Source of the DNA: Methylobacterium sp. B4
GTDB lineage: Bacteria; Pseudomonadota; Alphaproteobacteria; Rhizobiales; Beijerinckiaceae
Length of the DNA: 64,000 nt
Assembly: GCF_003201865.1 (NCBI RefSeq)
Contig: NZ_QJJJ01000022.1
Span: forward strand, 1-64,000
Direction: 5' to 3'
Shown: piece after piece, positions 1 to 10,204 of the stretch
Position numbering within the stretch: position 1 is the first letter of the stretch
Layout: every line of letters starts with the position of its first letter
Notes under the pieces: generated by a model
The model's database searches: none
What the model was told of the DNA's origin: nothing
Seen by the model: only the letters and a program-made list of their open reading frames with translations
Position numbers and translations under genes: made by a program

Positions 1-218
1 GTTTCGGTGGCCACGAAGATGGTGAAGGCGAACTGGATCGCGGTGCGGCCCCAGTGGTGCTGCTGGTCGATGGGGTCGACGAACAGGGTCCAGCCGTACT
101 GAAGGTTGGCGATCATGGCCATGCACAGCACGCCGAAGGCGAGTTGCCACCACTTGGCGGAGGGCGCGTCGAAAGGCGCGTCCTGGCGCGCCTGCGGCTC
201 GGCCGGTTGGGAAGCCAT
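1..218 (-). CDS. OxlT-type MFS oxalate/formate antiporter paralog (N-terminal part, cut by window edge)
   Basis: Only the first 72 codons are in the window; the gene continues beyond base 1. ATG at 218-216 is preceded by a GGGAG ribosome site. A 23-residue polar tail is followed by the first membrane helix, with the segment IANLQYGWTLFVDPI and then AIQFAFTIFVATET. Both are nearly identical to the equivalent part of the complete OxlT-type antiporter at 44352-45662 (IANLQYGWTLFVNPI, AIQIAFTIFVLTET), so this is a second paralog. The family exchanges oxalate for formate across the inner membrane. The substrate is inferred from the paralog and could be another dicarboxylate. Confidence 0.85.
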   Translation of the reverse strand, partial: MASQPAEPQARQDAPFDAPSAKWWQLAFGVLCMAMIANLQYGWTLFVDPIDQQHHWGRTAIQFAFTIFVATE

Positions 219-531
219 CCGGTTACTCCCTAGTCGTTTCTGATGTTGACCGAGCGGCATCATGCATAATGATGTCAGGTGTACAATATACCAACGGTGT
301 AAAATTTCTTACGCAAGTGATTTCAAAATAATCCACCGAATATAAAATAAATATGTCGGATTAAAATAGTCGACTCCGTCTTTGTGTTACGCGCCGCCGG
401 GATGGCCCGGAGGCGTTGGTGTCCGACTTAATCCTTCATGACGAGGTTGCGCTGAGTGCAATTGCGCTCACAAGGGCTTCTGTCAGTCTCGTTCGTCTCG
501 AAAACTTGGCTATCGCGCATAACGAGGACAC
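219..531. other. AT-rich intergenic region, no gene seen
   Basis: This stretch is clearly richer in A and T than its surroundings up to about 380. It holds the promoter side of the OxlT paralog, with the inverted repeats annotated separately. No open frame has a credible start and composition. The part from 380 to 531 shows nothing recognisable. Confidence 0.5.
259..292. promoter_or_regulatory. two adjacent inverted repeats upstream of the OxlT paralog
   Basis: ATCAT-GCATA-ATGAT lies at 259-273 (perfect 5-base arms). GGTGTA-CAA-TATACC lies at 278-292 (5 of 6 bases match). Both are 40-75 bases upstream of the ATG at 218, in an AT-rich stretch, where an operator would be expected. The second resembles the GT..AC half-site layout of FadR-type GntR regulators. 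No regulator is identified. Confidence 0.35.
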
Positions 532-651
532 ATGCTTTATCCTACCACGATGCCGTTGCTGTCAGGTCTCATCCTCTTCAGTCTCTCATACATAAACTAT
601 GCGACATCGAATTTGGCGGAGGGAAGCATGTCCGATGAAATCGGAGAGTAG
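532..651 (+). CDS. possible small membrane protein (39 aa)
   Basis: An ATG frame of 39 codons, preceded closely by GAGGA. The product starts MLYPTTMPLLSGLILFSLSY, which is one hydrophobic helix (about residues 8-20), and ends in a polar acidic tail (NLAEGSMSDEIGE). A second ATG frame with a hydrophobic segment starts 4 bases after its stop, so the two could form one transcript. An internal ATG at 628 with a better GGAGGG site would give only a 7-residue peptide. No family is recognised; the main support is hydrophobicity and the pairing. Confidence 0.3.
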   Translation: MLYPTTMPLLSGLILFSLSYINYATSNLAEGSMSDEIGE

Positions 652-655
652 CCAC

Positions 656-766
656 ATGCTCTCGCGCAATTTTTCTAGAATCGATGTGGCGGTGATTTCG
701 TCCCTCATACTGGTTCTTGCCGGCGTGAAAGCCATGATCTTAGTCAAGGTTATCGGGGTACCGTAG
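656..766 (+). CDS. possible small membrane protein (36 aa)
   Basis: ATG at 656 follows a GGAGAG site with good spacing. The 36-residue product has a polar start (MLSRNFSRIDVAV), then a continuous hydrophobic run, roughly residues 11-35, with lysines at 25 and 31. It is the partner of the frame at 532-651, 4 bases upstream. Size and composition resemble single-span membrane peptides (small transporter subunits or type I toxins), but nothing identifies it. The frame is short enough to be chance. Confidence 0.35.
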   Translation: MLSRNFSRIDVAVISSLILVLAGVKAMILVKVIGVP

Positions 767-958
767 TTCACGCGGGGGGGCGGTTCGGCAGGCCGCCTCC
801 CTTCGTTGCCGCCGTCGCCTCTGTCTTCGAAGCGGACAGCGGAGCCGTCGCATGAGGCCGGCCTGGGCGTGTGTGACGTCGCTCATCGCGACCCGAGCTT
901 GCGACCCGAACCGCCCGATCGAGAAGGCTTGCGGACTGCGCCGATGGTCGATCGGTTC

Positions 959-2239
959 CTACAGAGCCTCGCCCCGCAGCAGCCGCGGGGTCTGCCCCCT
1001 CAGGGCCGAGGCCTGCCCGATGAAGAAGCGCTTGAGACCCGGCATCCGGTCGACGAGGCCCAGCCCGAAATCGCGGGTCAGGCGTAAGGTCAGGCTGTCG
1101 TTGGAGAACAGGCGGTTGAGCCCGTCGGTTGCCGCCGCCATCGCCACCGTGTCGAACCGGCGGGCCTGCTCGTAGCCGCGCAACACCGCGTCCGCGCCGG
1201 GATCGAGCCCGAGCCGCAGGGCGCCGGTCACCGCCTCCGCAAGGGCCGCCGCGCCGGCAAGGCCGAGATTGAGCCCCTGTCCCGCCAGCGGATGGATGAC
1301 GTGGGCGGCATCCCCCAGGAGGGCGAGGCGCGGCGCCCGGAAGCTGCGGGCGATGCCGAGATGGAGCGGGTGGGCGCTCGGGCCGTGCTCCAGCGCGATC
1401 CGCCCGAGTTCAGCCCCGAACCGGCGCTCGATCTCGGCCAGCGTCTCGGCGGCGTCCCCGCCGAGCAGGGCCCGCACGTCGGCGCTGCGCTCGGTCCAGA
1501 CGATGGAGGAACGGTGGCCGAGTTCGCCGCCGGCCACCAGCGGCAGGATCGCGAAGGGACCGCTCGGTAGGAAGTGCTCGAAGGCCCGGCCCTCGTGGTC
1601 GCGCGCGTGCTGAATCGTCGCGACGATGCCCGATTGCGGGTAGGACCAGCCGACCCAGCCGATGCCCGCGCCCTCGCGCAGGGCCGAGCGCGCCCCGTCG
1701 GCGGCGGCGACCAGGGCGACGCTGGCTTCGCTCCCGTCGCTCAGGCTGACCCGAATTGCGCCGGGGCCCGGCACGGCGGCGCGCACGCCCGCCGCGACGA
1801 GGCGCACGCCCGCCTCGCGGGCCGCGTCGAGCAGCACGCCGACCAGGGGTTCGGCCTCGACCATGTGGGCGAAGGGCTCGCCCTCGCCGCGCGCCTCGGT
1901 CCCGTCGCCGAAGGTGAGGAAGACCGGGCGCACCGGATCGCCGACGCGGCTGTCGCTGATGACGAGGCGGCGCATCGGCTCCGCCGCCGCTGCGATCCGG
2001 GGCCACAGGCCGAGTTGTTCGTACATCCGGCGCGGTCCCGCCGCGACGGCGTAGGCGCGCCCGCGGTGGCGCACGGCGCCCGCCTCCAGCCCCGGATCGC
2101 AGACGATCACATCGAGAGCGGGCCCATGCGCCCGCTTCAGGGCGACGGCGAGGGTGAGGCTGGCGATGCCCGCGCCGGCCACGAGCAGGCTGCGGCTCCC
2201 GGCACGGCGGCCCCGGGGAGGATGATCCGTTGCGCTCAT
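959..2239 (-). CDS. UbiH/UbiF-family FAD-dependent monooxygenase
   Basis: A 426-residue flavoprotein hydroxylase of the UbiH/UbiF/COQ6 family, which adds hydroxyl groups to the ubiquinone ring precursor at the inner membrane. The dinucleotide-binding GAGIAS motif is at residues 22-27. The family's second FAD motif (LLGDAAHVIHPLAGQGLNLG) is near residues 304-323. Length is normal. The start was set at the ATG 2239 because an ideal GGAGG lies just upstream; a longer open frame upstream has low-complexity Arg/Pro composition. It is divergent from tesB. Which ring position it hydroxylates cannot be told, and other aromatic substrates are possible. Confidence 0.85.
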   Translation of the reverse strand: MSATDHPPRGRRAGSRSLLVAGAGIASLTLAVALKRAHGPALDVIVCDPGLEAGAVRHRGRAYAVAAGPRRMYEQLGLWPRIAAAAEPMRRLVISDSRVGDPVRPVFLTFGDGTEARGEGEPFAHMVEAEPLVGVLLDAAREAGVRLVAAGVRAAVPGPGAIRVSLSDGSEASVALVAAADGARSALREGAGIGWVGWSYPQSGIVATIQHARDHEGRAFEHFLPSGPFAILPLVAGGELGHRSSIVWTERSADVRALLGGDAAETLAEIERRFGAELGRIALEHGPSAHPLHLGIARSFRAPRLALLGDAAHVIHPLAGQGLNLGLAGAAALAEAVTGALRLGLDPGADAVLRGYEQARRFDTVAMAAATDGLNRLFSNDSLTLRLTRDFGLGLVDRMPGLKRFFIGQASALRGQTPRLLRGEAL

Positions 2240-2474
2240 GACGCCTCCTTCTCCCTCCGCTCCCGGCCTGAGTGCGCGCGGGCGGCACGGCGGGGGCCTC
2301 TGATAGCCTGCTTGCCGCCCGCCCGCATCCCGTCGCGGCCGGTACGATCGGCTCGGCGCGATCGGGGGAGGCGGGACCGGCGTGGCAGCGCGCGGCCGGG
2401 CTGCTATCTCCCCCGCGTGCCGCCTCGCCCGGGGGCGTGCGCCGATCCGTCTCGAAAGCCGCAGCGAAGCCCTC

Positions 2475-3338
2475 ATGCCCGATCCCGTCGACGCGCTCCT
2501 CGCGATCCTCGATCTGGAACGTCTGGAGACGGATCTGTTCCGGGGCGTCAGCCCCCGCATCGGCTGGCCGCGGGTGTTCGGCGGGCAGGTGGTGGCACAG
2601 GCGCTGGTGGCCGCCTCCCGCACGGTGGAAGTGGCCCGCCCGCCCCACTCGCTGCACGCCTACTTCCTGCTCGGCGGCGATCCGTCGATTCCGATCGTCT
2701 ACGAGGTCGAGCGCATCCGCGACGGCGGCAGCTTCACCACCCGCCGGGTCAAGGCGATCCAGAAGGGGCGGGCGATCTTCGCCATGTCCGTGTCCTTCCA
2801 CGAGGCGGAGGCGGGCGTCGAGCATGCCGCCGAGCGGCCCGAGGTGCCGGGGCCGGATTCGCTGGCCGATGCGCGCACCCTCGCCCGCGAGGAGGGCACC
2901 ATCGTGCCCGAGCCGATGCTCGCCTATTTCACGCAGGCTTGGCCGATCGAGCTGCGCCCCGTCGAGACCGAGCGCTACCGCGACCGCCGGCCGAAGCCCG
3001 CCCGCTACCATGTCTGGATGCGCACGACGAAGGCCCTGCCGGACGATCCTGCGATCCACCGGGCGGTGCTCGCCTACGCCTCGGACATGACGCTCCTCGA
3101 CGCGACGCTGATCCCGCACGGGCGCACGGTGTTCGATCCCGAAATCCAGTCCGCCAGCCTCGACCACGCCCTCTGGCTGCACCGCCCCTTCCGGGCCGAT
3201 TCCTGGCTGCTCTACTCGCAGGACAGCCCGACCGCCTCCGGTGCCCTCGGATTTGCCCGCGGCACCTTCCACGACGAGCAGGGCCGCCTCGTCGCTTCCG
3301 TCGCGCAGGAAGGCCTGATCCGCCGCCGCCGCGGGTGA
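2475..3338 (+). CDS. tesB: acyl-CoA thioesterase II
   Basis: 287 residues, almost exactly the length of Escherichia coli TesB, with the double hot-dog fold sequence pattern: RVFGGQVVAQALVAA near residue 36, SLHAYFLLGGDP near 60, and the second hot-dog repeat with SLDHALWLHRPFRADSWLLY near 225. The conserved Asp in SLDHALW and Gln/Thr equivalents form the family's catalytic set. It hydrolyses medium- and long-chain acyl-CoA to free acid and CoA in the cytoplasm. The start at ATG 2475 matches the family N terminus (MPDPVDALLAILDLE). Confidence 0.93.
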   Translation: MPDPVDALLAILDLERLETDLFRGVSPRIGWPRVFGGQVVAQALVAASRTVEVARPPHSLHAYFLLGGDPSIPIVYEVERIRDGGSFTTRRVKAIQKGRAIFAMSVSFHEAEAGVEHAAERPEVPGPDSLADARTLAREEGTIVPEPMLAYFTQAWPIELRPVETERYRDRRPKPARYHVWMRTTKALPDDPAIHRAVLAYASDMTLLDATLIPHGRTVFDPEIQSASLDHALWLHRPFRADSWLLYSQDSPTASGALGFARGTFHDEQGRLVASVAQEGLIRRRRG

Positions 3339-3503
3339 CCGAAATCGGGCAGGCTCGCCCGAAGCCATCGGCCGAGCTGCTTTCTGACGCCGAAAGCGCC
3401 TGATTGCCTCTTTGATGGGCAGTTTTCGTGCGCGCGCTGCCCGGAAACTGGCCGAAGCTCGCTCAGGTTCTGGGCAGAAGCACGGCTGGGCAAAAGGTTC
3501 CGC

Positions 3504-3519
3504 TTGGCACGGTCTTTGA
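3504..3519 (+). promoter_or_regulatory. sigma-54-type promoter of glnK-amtB
   Basis: TTGGCACGGTCTTTGA has the -24 element TTGGCACG, then the correct 10-base GG to -12 spacing. The -12 element is TTTGA rather than TTGC, one departure from consensus. It lies about 100 bases upstream of glnK, the expected place for an RpoN/NtrC-controlled promoter. No clear NtrC dimer site was found upstream. Confidence 0.6.
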
Positions 3520-3523
3520 ATGA

Positions 3524-3961
<438 letters not shown>

Positions 3962-4089
3962 GATCTTCGTCCCGCGCCGGCCTCGTCCGCCGCCGTCACC
4001 GGGACCCTCATCCCATCCGGCGAGGCGCGCCCGCGCCGCAACCCTTTCTCCACAACGCTCGACGCCTTGCGATCAGGAGCTTCCTCTCC

Positions 4090-5580
<1,491 letters not shown>

Positions 5581-5615
5581 GAACCGGGCCGCCCACCAGG
5601 GCGGGCCGCGCAAAC

Positions 5616-5647
5616 GGGGCCTCGGCGTATCGCGCCGGGGCCCTTTT
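5616..5647 (+). terminator. rho-independent terminator of glnK-amtB
   Basis: GGGGCCTCGGCG, loop TATCG, then CGCCGGGGCCC and TTTT: an 11-12 bp stem with one mismatch, 35 bases after the amtB stop. Confidence 0.85.
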
Positions 5648-5841
5648 CGCAGGCGGAGGCCGGATGGACGACGACCCCCGGATGCAACGGCATCGGGTAG
5701 TTTCCGTGATCAGTTCGGCTTTGCCGCGCCCGAGATCCTAACGAGGGATGAAGAGATCCTGTCCGTCGCGCGGGACGATTGATCGGGACACGACTTAGAG
5801 CGTGCTCTTCTTGCAACAATCTCCTGGCTAAGGTTGTCGCA

Positions 5842-5890
5842 GCGCAAAATTGCCTCCAAAATAGGCAAGTGCGCAAAACTTGATTTTGCG
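5842..5890. promoter_or_regulatory. nested repeats in the porin leader/promoter region
   Basis: Three elements lie 55-105 bases upstream of the porin ATG. GCGCAAAA occurs as a direct repeat at 5842 and 5871. TTGCCT and AGGCAA form an inverted repeat at 5850-5855 and 5863-5868. CGCAAAA-CTTGA-TTTTGCG is a perfect 7-base inverted repeat at 5872-5890. The density suggests operator sites or a structured leader controlling the porin. The regulator is unknown. Confidence 0.5.
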
Positions 5891-5944
5891 GTGAACGCCC
5901 GAGTTCGGCACCTTGGCCGTATCGAAGTGCGGGGCTGAACCACA

Positions 5945-7198
5945 ATGACGATCAAGACCAAAATTCTGGCCGCGGGCGCGGCTTTCACCAGCGTCGCCAC
6001 CATGCCGGTTCTCGCGGCCGACATGCCTGCCGCCAAGGCGCCCGTGATCGTCGAAGAACACTGCAAGGCCGCGATCTCGACCCCGACCTTCGGCGGCCTC
6101 ATCAAGGCCAATCCGAACCCGGCCTGCTTCGTCACCGGCATCGGCGACATCTATGTCGGCGGCGCGGTCACCGGCTTCGCCTACACCCAGACCAATGCCT
6201 TCGGCATCCTGTCGCCCGGCGGTGACCAGGACCGCTTCGGCCGCGTCGACTTCTCGAACCTTCAGGGCTGGATCCAGAAGGCCGATGGTCCGCTCCAGTT
6301 CTACGTCCATGCCGGCCTCTACTCGATCCCGGCGCTCGGCCTGCCGCTCTACTCGTCCTTCGAGCAGACCGAATCGCTGTTCGGCCCGATCCCGGTGGCC
6401 TTCGGCAAGTGGCAGATCAACGACGAGTGGTCGATCCAGGCCGGCCGGATGTTCACCAACATCGGTTCCGAGCTGCTGTTCTCCTACCAGAACCTCAACA
6501 TCTCCCGCGGTCTGGTCTTCAACCAGGAGAACTTCATCAACCAGGGCGTCCAGGTGAACTACGCCAGCGGCCCGTTCGCGGCGGCGCTCGCCGTGACGGA
6601 CGGCTTCTACTCCGGCGAGCTGAACTGGGTGACGGGCTTTGCCACCTACAAGCTCAACGACTCGAACACGATCGGCATCAACGGCGGCACGCATTTCAGC
6701 GACTTCGACGCCTCGACCCGCAGCCCGCGCTTCCAGTTCGCGACGATCAACTCGCTGCAGAACAGCAGCATCATCAGCGTGAACTACACCTACGCCAACG
6801 GCCCGTGGATCGTCTCGCCGTACTTCCAGTATACCAACGTCGCGCAGAAGGATAACTACTTCTCCCCGATCGCGGGCGCCGAGACCTGGGGCGGCGCGAT
6901 CCTGGCCGGCTACACCTTCACCGACAATTTCGGCCTGGCCGGCCGCCTCGAATACATCGCCCAGTCGGGCACGCCGGGGATTCTCTCGGGCTCCGGCTCG
7001 ACCAGCGTCCTCTACGGCCCGGGCAGCTCGGCCTTCTCCTTCACCATCACGCCGACCTTCACCTGGGACCGCTACTTCGTTCGCGGCGAGTTCGCGACCG
7101 TCCAGGCCTACGACGTGACCCCCGGCTTCGGCTTCGGCCGCGACGGGACCAAGCGGTCGCAGGAGCGCTACCTGGTCGAGACCGGCTTCACCTTCTGA
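5945..7198 (+). CDS. outer-membrane beta-barrel porin (OmpL/bbp2-like)
   Basis: 417 residues with a signal peptide ending near VLAADMPA (about residue 25), then alternating-polarity beta strands rich in aromatic, Asn and Gly residues. The last residue is Phe (VETGFTF), the standard outer-membrane insertion signal. Segments such as GKWQINDEWSIQAGRMFTNIGSELL fit the OmpL-like porin-2 family, which forms a passive diffusion channel. It is monocistronic, between the amtB terminator and its own terminator. Substrate is unknown. Confidence 0.85.
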   Translation: MTIKTKILAAGAAFTSVATMPVLAADMPAAKAPVIVEEHCKAAISTPTFGGLIKANPNPACFVTGIGDIYVGGAVTGFAYTQTNAFGILSPGGDQDRFGRVDFSNLQGWIQKADGPLQFYVHAGLYSIPALGLPLYSSFEQTESLFGPIPVAFGKWQINDEWSIQAGRMFTNIGSELLFSYQNLNISRGLVFNQENFINQGVQVNYASGPFAAALAVTDGFYSGELNWVTGFATYKLNDSNTIGINGGTHFSDFDASTRSPRFQFATINSLQNSSIISVNYTYANGPWIVSPYFQYTNVAQKDNYFSPIAGAETWGGAILAGYTFTDNFGLAGRLEYIAQSGTPGILSGSGSTSVLYGPGSSAFSFTITPTFTWDRYFVRGEFATVQAYDVTPGFGFGRDGTKRSQERYLVETGFTF

Positions 7199-7235
7199 GA
7201 CGTCCCAGCCGGCCAGACACCGCGACGCTGCGAGA

Positions 7236-7259
7236 GCCCCGGAGAGATCCGGGGCCTTT
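7236..7259 (+). terminator. terminator of the porin gene
   Basis: GCCCCGGA-GAGA-TCCGGGGC is a perfect 8-bp stem followed by CTTTC, 38 bases after the porin stop. Confidence 0.8.
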
Positions 7260-7417
7260 CGCGTTTCATATCTTCGCGGCGCCCGCGCCAAGTCATTGTC
7301 TTCGCGAGAATTTTTTTGAGCAAAATCCGGCCTGGTCGAGCGAGGGCTTTTCCTTAGCCCCCCGTTAACCGCCCGGCGTTAGCCTTACCGGACCGTTGCC
7401 ACGTGACCGGTTTGCGA

Positions 7418-10024
7418 ATGCGTTCCCTCCGCCGCTCCGCGTCGCCCTACGACACGTTCGTCGACAGTCTTCGGCCGTTCCTGGCCAAGCGGTTGACGGA
7501 GTGCGGCGGCCTGATCCTCTTCACCGGCGCCGTCGCGCTCACGGTCGCCCTGGCGACCTGGTCGATCGACGATCCGAGTCTCAATCACGCCACCGACCAG
7601 CGCGCCCACAACGTGCTCGGGCGCCCCGGCGCGGTCGTGGCCGACCTCGCCATGCAGCTCCTCGGCCTCGGCTCGATCGCGCTCGCGGTTCCGCCCGTCC
7701 TGTGGGGCATCCGCCTGATGCGCGAGCGCGACCTGCCGCATGGCGGCCTGCGCATGGTCCTCTGGTTCGTCGGCGTGCTCTGCGTGAGCGCGGTCGCGGG
7801 CGCCCTTCCGCCGACCTCCCGCTGGCCGCTGCCTACCGGCATGGGCGGCGTGGCGGGCGACGCGCTGCTGGCCGGTACGCGGATGCTGATCGGGCCGTTC
7901 GCGAGCTTCGCCGGTTTCCTGTTCGCGGGCATCGCCATCCTCAGCCTCACCGCCGCCTGCCGGGTCACCAAGCCCGACTTCGAGGAGGAGGACGAGGCAC
8001 CCTACGGCGCCCCGCGTCCCGCCGCCCGCTCCACCTGTGTCTCGGCCTACGACGAGCGCCACGATGCCGACGAGCCGAGCCTCGGCATCCTCTCGCTGGG
8101 CGCCCTCGCGCAGGCGGTCATGCGCGGCCGCGCCAAGATCCGCGGCCGGCTCGAATCCTGGCAGGCGCCTGCCGACGGGGCGGAGGATCTCGCCTATGCC
8201 GGCGCCTCGCCCGCGCTCGCCGCCCGCCGCGCCTTCACGGATCCGGAGGAGGCGCCCTGGGCGCCCGAGGCCCGCGAGCGGGCCGTCCCCGGGGCCCGGC
8301 GCGAGCCGCTGTTCGACGAGGAGCCCGGCGAGGACGTTGCTGCCCCTTCTTCCCCGATCCGCGCCGCGGCCCCTCCCGCCGAAGATGGCGGGCCGGCGGC
8401 CGAGACGGCCTCGCGGGTGTCGCGCCCGCTGCCGCAGGCCGCGCCGGCGCGGCCGCGGCCGGCCGAGCCCCGGCGCGAACCGGGCGATTACCGTCTTCCC
8501 GCCCTCGAACTTCTCGCCCGTCCGCGCGATGCGGCGCCGGGTTCGGAGGTCTCGGCGGAGGCGCTCGAACAGAACGCCACCATGCTGGAGGCCACGCTGC
8601 AGGACTTCGGCGTGCGCGGCGACATCCTGGCCGTGCGCCCCGGCCCCGTCGTCACCCTCTACGAGCTGGAGCCGGCGCCCGGCACCAAGTCCTCCCGCGT
8701 GATCGCGCTGGCCGACGACATCGCCCGCTCGATGTCCGCCGTCTCCGCCCGCGTCGCCGTGGTCCCCGGCCGCAACGCCATCGGCATCGAGCTGCCGAAC
8801 GCCAAGCGCGAGACCGTTTTTCTGCGCGAGCTGCTGGCATCTGAGGACTTCGTCGAGACCAAGCACAAGCTCGCCTTGTGCCTGGGCAAGAATATCGGCG
8901 GCGAGCCGATCATCGCCGATCTGGCCCGCATGCCGCACCTGCTCGTGGCCGGCACCACCGGCTCGGGCAAGTCGGTGGCCATCAACACCATGATCCTGTC
9001 GCTCCTCTACCGGCTGAAGCCGGAGGAGTGCCGCCTGATCATGGTCGATCCCAAGATGCTGGAGCTGTCGGTCTACGACGGCATCCCGCACCTGCTCTCC
9101 CCCGTCGTCACCGATCCGAAGAAGGCGGTCATCGCCCTCAAATGGGCCGTGCGCGAGATGGAGGAGCGCTACAAGAAGATGTCGAAGGTCGGTGTGCGCA
9201 ACATCGACGGCTTCAACGCGCGCCTCGAAGAGGCCCGCGCCCGCGGCGAGACCCTGACCCGGACGGTGCAGACCGGGTTCGATCGCTCCACCGGCGAGGC
9301 GGTCTACGAGGACGAGGTCATGGACCTCAACCCGCTGCCCTACATCGTGATCGTGGTCGACGAGATGGCCGACCTGATGATGGTGGCGGGCAAGGACATC
9401 GAGGGCGCGATCCAGCGCCTCGCGCAGATGGCGCGGGCGGCGGGCATCCACCTGATCATGGCGACGCAACGGCCCTCGGTCGACGTCATCACCGGCACGA
9501 TCAAGGCGAACTTCCCGACCCGCATCTCCTTCCAGGTCACGAGCAAGATCGATAGCCGCACGATCCTGGGCGAGATGGGCGCCGAGCAGCTGCTGGGCCA
9601 GGGCGACATGCTGTTCATGGCCGGCGGCGGACGCACCACCCGCGTGCACGGGCCGTTCTGCTCGGACTCCGAGGTCGAGAGCGTGGTCGCGCATCTCAAG
9701 CGCCAGGGCCGGCCCTCCTACCTCGAAGCCGTGACGGCGGAGGAGGGCGAGATCGCCGCCGGCGGTGCCGCGTCCGAGGACGGCCCCGTCTTCGATGCCG
9801 GCCAGTTCGGCGGCGGGGAGGGCGCCGACCTCTACGAACAGGCGGTGGCCGTGGTGCTGCGGGATAAGAAGGCTTCGACGAGCTACATCCAGCGCCGCCT
9901 GCAGATCGGCTACAACCGCGCCGCCTCCATCATGGAACGCATGGAGACCGAGGGGCTCGTGGGACCCGCCAACCACGCAGGGAAACGCGAGATCCTGGTC
10001 GAGCCCGAAGCCCAGGATTACTGA
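7418..10024 (+). CDS. ftsK: DNA translocase FtsK
   Basis: 868 residues. Four membrane helices in the first about 180 residues anchor it at the division septum. A Pro/Ala/Arg-rich linker of about 220 residues follows, then the RecA-like motor with Walker A GTTGSGKS (residues 512-519) and Walker [11 protein letters not shown] (Asp648, Glu649). The last about 65 residues are the winged-helix gamma domain ([20 protein letters not shown]), which reads polar KOPS sequences. It pumps chromosome ends to the dif site and promotes XerCD recombination. ATG 7418 was chosen; a GTG at 7403 would add five residues, and neither has a good ribosome site. Confidence 0.95.
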   Translation: MRSLRRSASPYDTFVDSLRPFLAKRLTECGGLILFTGAVALTVALATWSIDDPSLNHATDQRAHNVLGRPGAVVADLAMQLLGLGSIALAVPPVLWGIRLMRERDLPHGGLRMVLWFVGVLCVSAVAGALPPTSRWPLPTGMGGVAGDALLAGTRMLIGPFASFAGFLFAGIAILSLTAACRVTKPDFEEEDEAPYGAPRPAARSTCVSAYDERHDADEPSLGILSLGALAQAVMRGRAKIRGRLESWQAPADGAEDLAYAGASPALAARRAFTDPEEAPWAPEARERAVPGARREPLFDEEPGEDVAAPSSPIRAAAPPAEDGGPAAETASRVSRPLPQAAPARPRPAEPRREPGDYRLPALELLARPRDAAPGSEVSAEALEQNATMLEATLQDFGVRGDILAVRPGPVVTLYELEPAPGTKSSRVIALADDIARSMSAVSARVAVVPGRNAIGIELPNAKRETVFLRELLASEDFVETKHKLALCLGKNIGGEPIIADLARMPHLLVAGTTGSGKSVAINTMILSLLYRLKPEECRLIMVDPKMLELSVYDGIPHLLSPVVTDPKKAVIALKWAVREMEERYKKMSKVGVRNIDGFNARLEEARARGETLTRTVQTGFDRSTGEAVYEDEVMDLNPLPYIVIVVDEMADLMMVAGKDIEGAIQRLAQMARAAGIHLIMATQRPSVDVITGTIKANFPTRISFQVTSKIDSRTILGEMGAEQLLGQGDMLFMAGGGRTTRVHGPFCSDSEVESVVAHLKRQGRPSYLEAVTAEEGEIAAGGAASEDGPVFDAGQFGGGEGADLYEQAVAVVLRDKKASTSYIQRRLQIGYNRAASIMERMETEGLVGPANHAGKREILVEPEAQDY

Positions 10025-10051
10025 GGCGCCGCAACCGCGAACCTCCTTCAG

Positions 10052-10090
10052 GCGCGTCGTCCTCCCCCGAGGACGGCGCGCTTCGCGTTT
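10052..10090 (+). terminator. hairpin terminator of ftsK
   Basis: GCGCGTCGTCCT, loop CCCCCG, then AGGACGGCGCGC and TTCGCGTTTC: a 12-bp stem with one mismatch and a broken T tract. Confidence 0.6.
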
Positions 10091-10168
10091 CGAGAACCGG
10101 CCTCGGCCGTCGGGCCTGTACCAGCCCGTCGGCGCCCGATCGCGACTCGACAACGGCCAAGCTCCGAA

Positions 10169-10186
10169 TTATAGCACGAGCTATAA
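10169..10186. promoter_or_regulatory. palindrome upstream of TonB receptor
   Basis: TTATAGC-ACGA-GCTATAA is a perfect 7-base inverted repeat, 18 bases before the ATG of the TonB receptor at 10205. Its AT-rich symmetric form and position suit a metal-responsive repressor (Zur/Fur family) blocking transcription. That link is inference from the receptor type. Confidence 0.5.
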
Positions 10187-10204
10187 AGAGGAGTCGGAGG
10201 TCTT

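Noticed and set aside
456-638. 60-codon GTG frame near 456
   Set aside because: No ribosome site, mixed composition and no hydrophobic or domain pattern; the overlapping ATG frame at 532 is more plausible.
7360-7385. CtrA-type site (TTAA-N7-TTAA) before ftsK
   Set aside because: GTTAACC and GTTAGCC occur there, but the spacing is 10 bases and the second half is TTAG.
7385-10153. 922-codon minus-strand frame over ftsK
   Set aside because: The length reflects GC-rich codon bias; ftsK motifs are unambiguous on the other strand.
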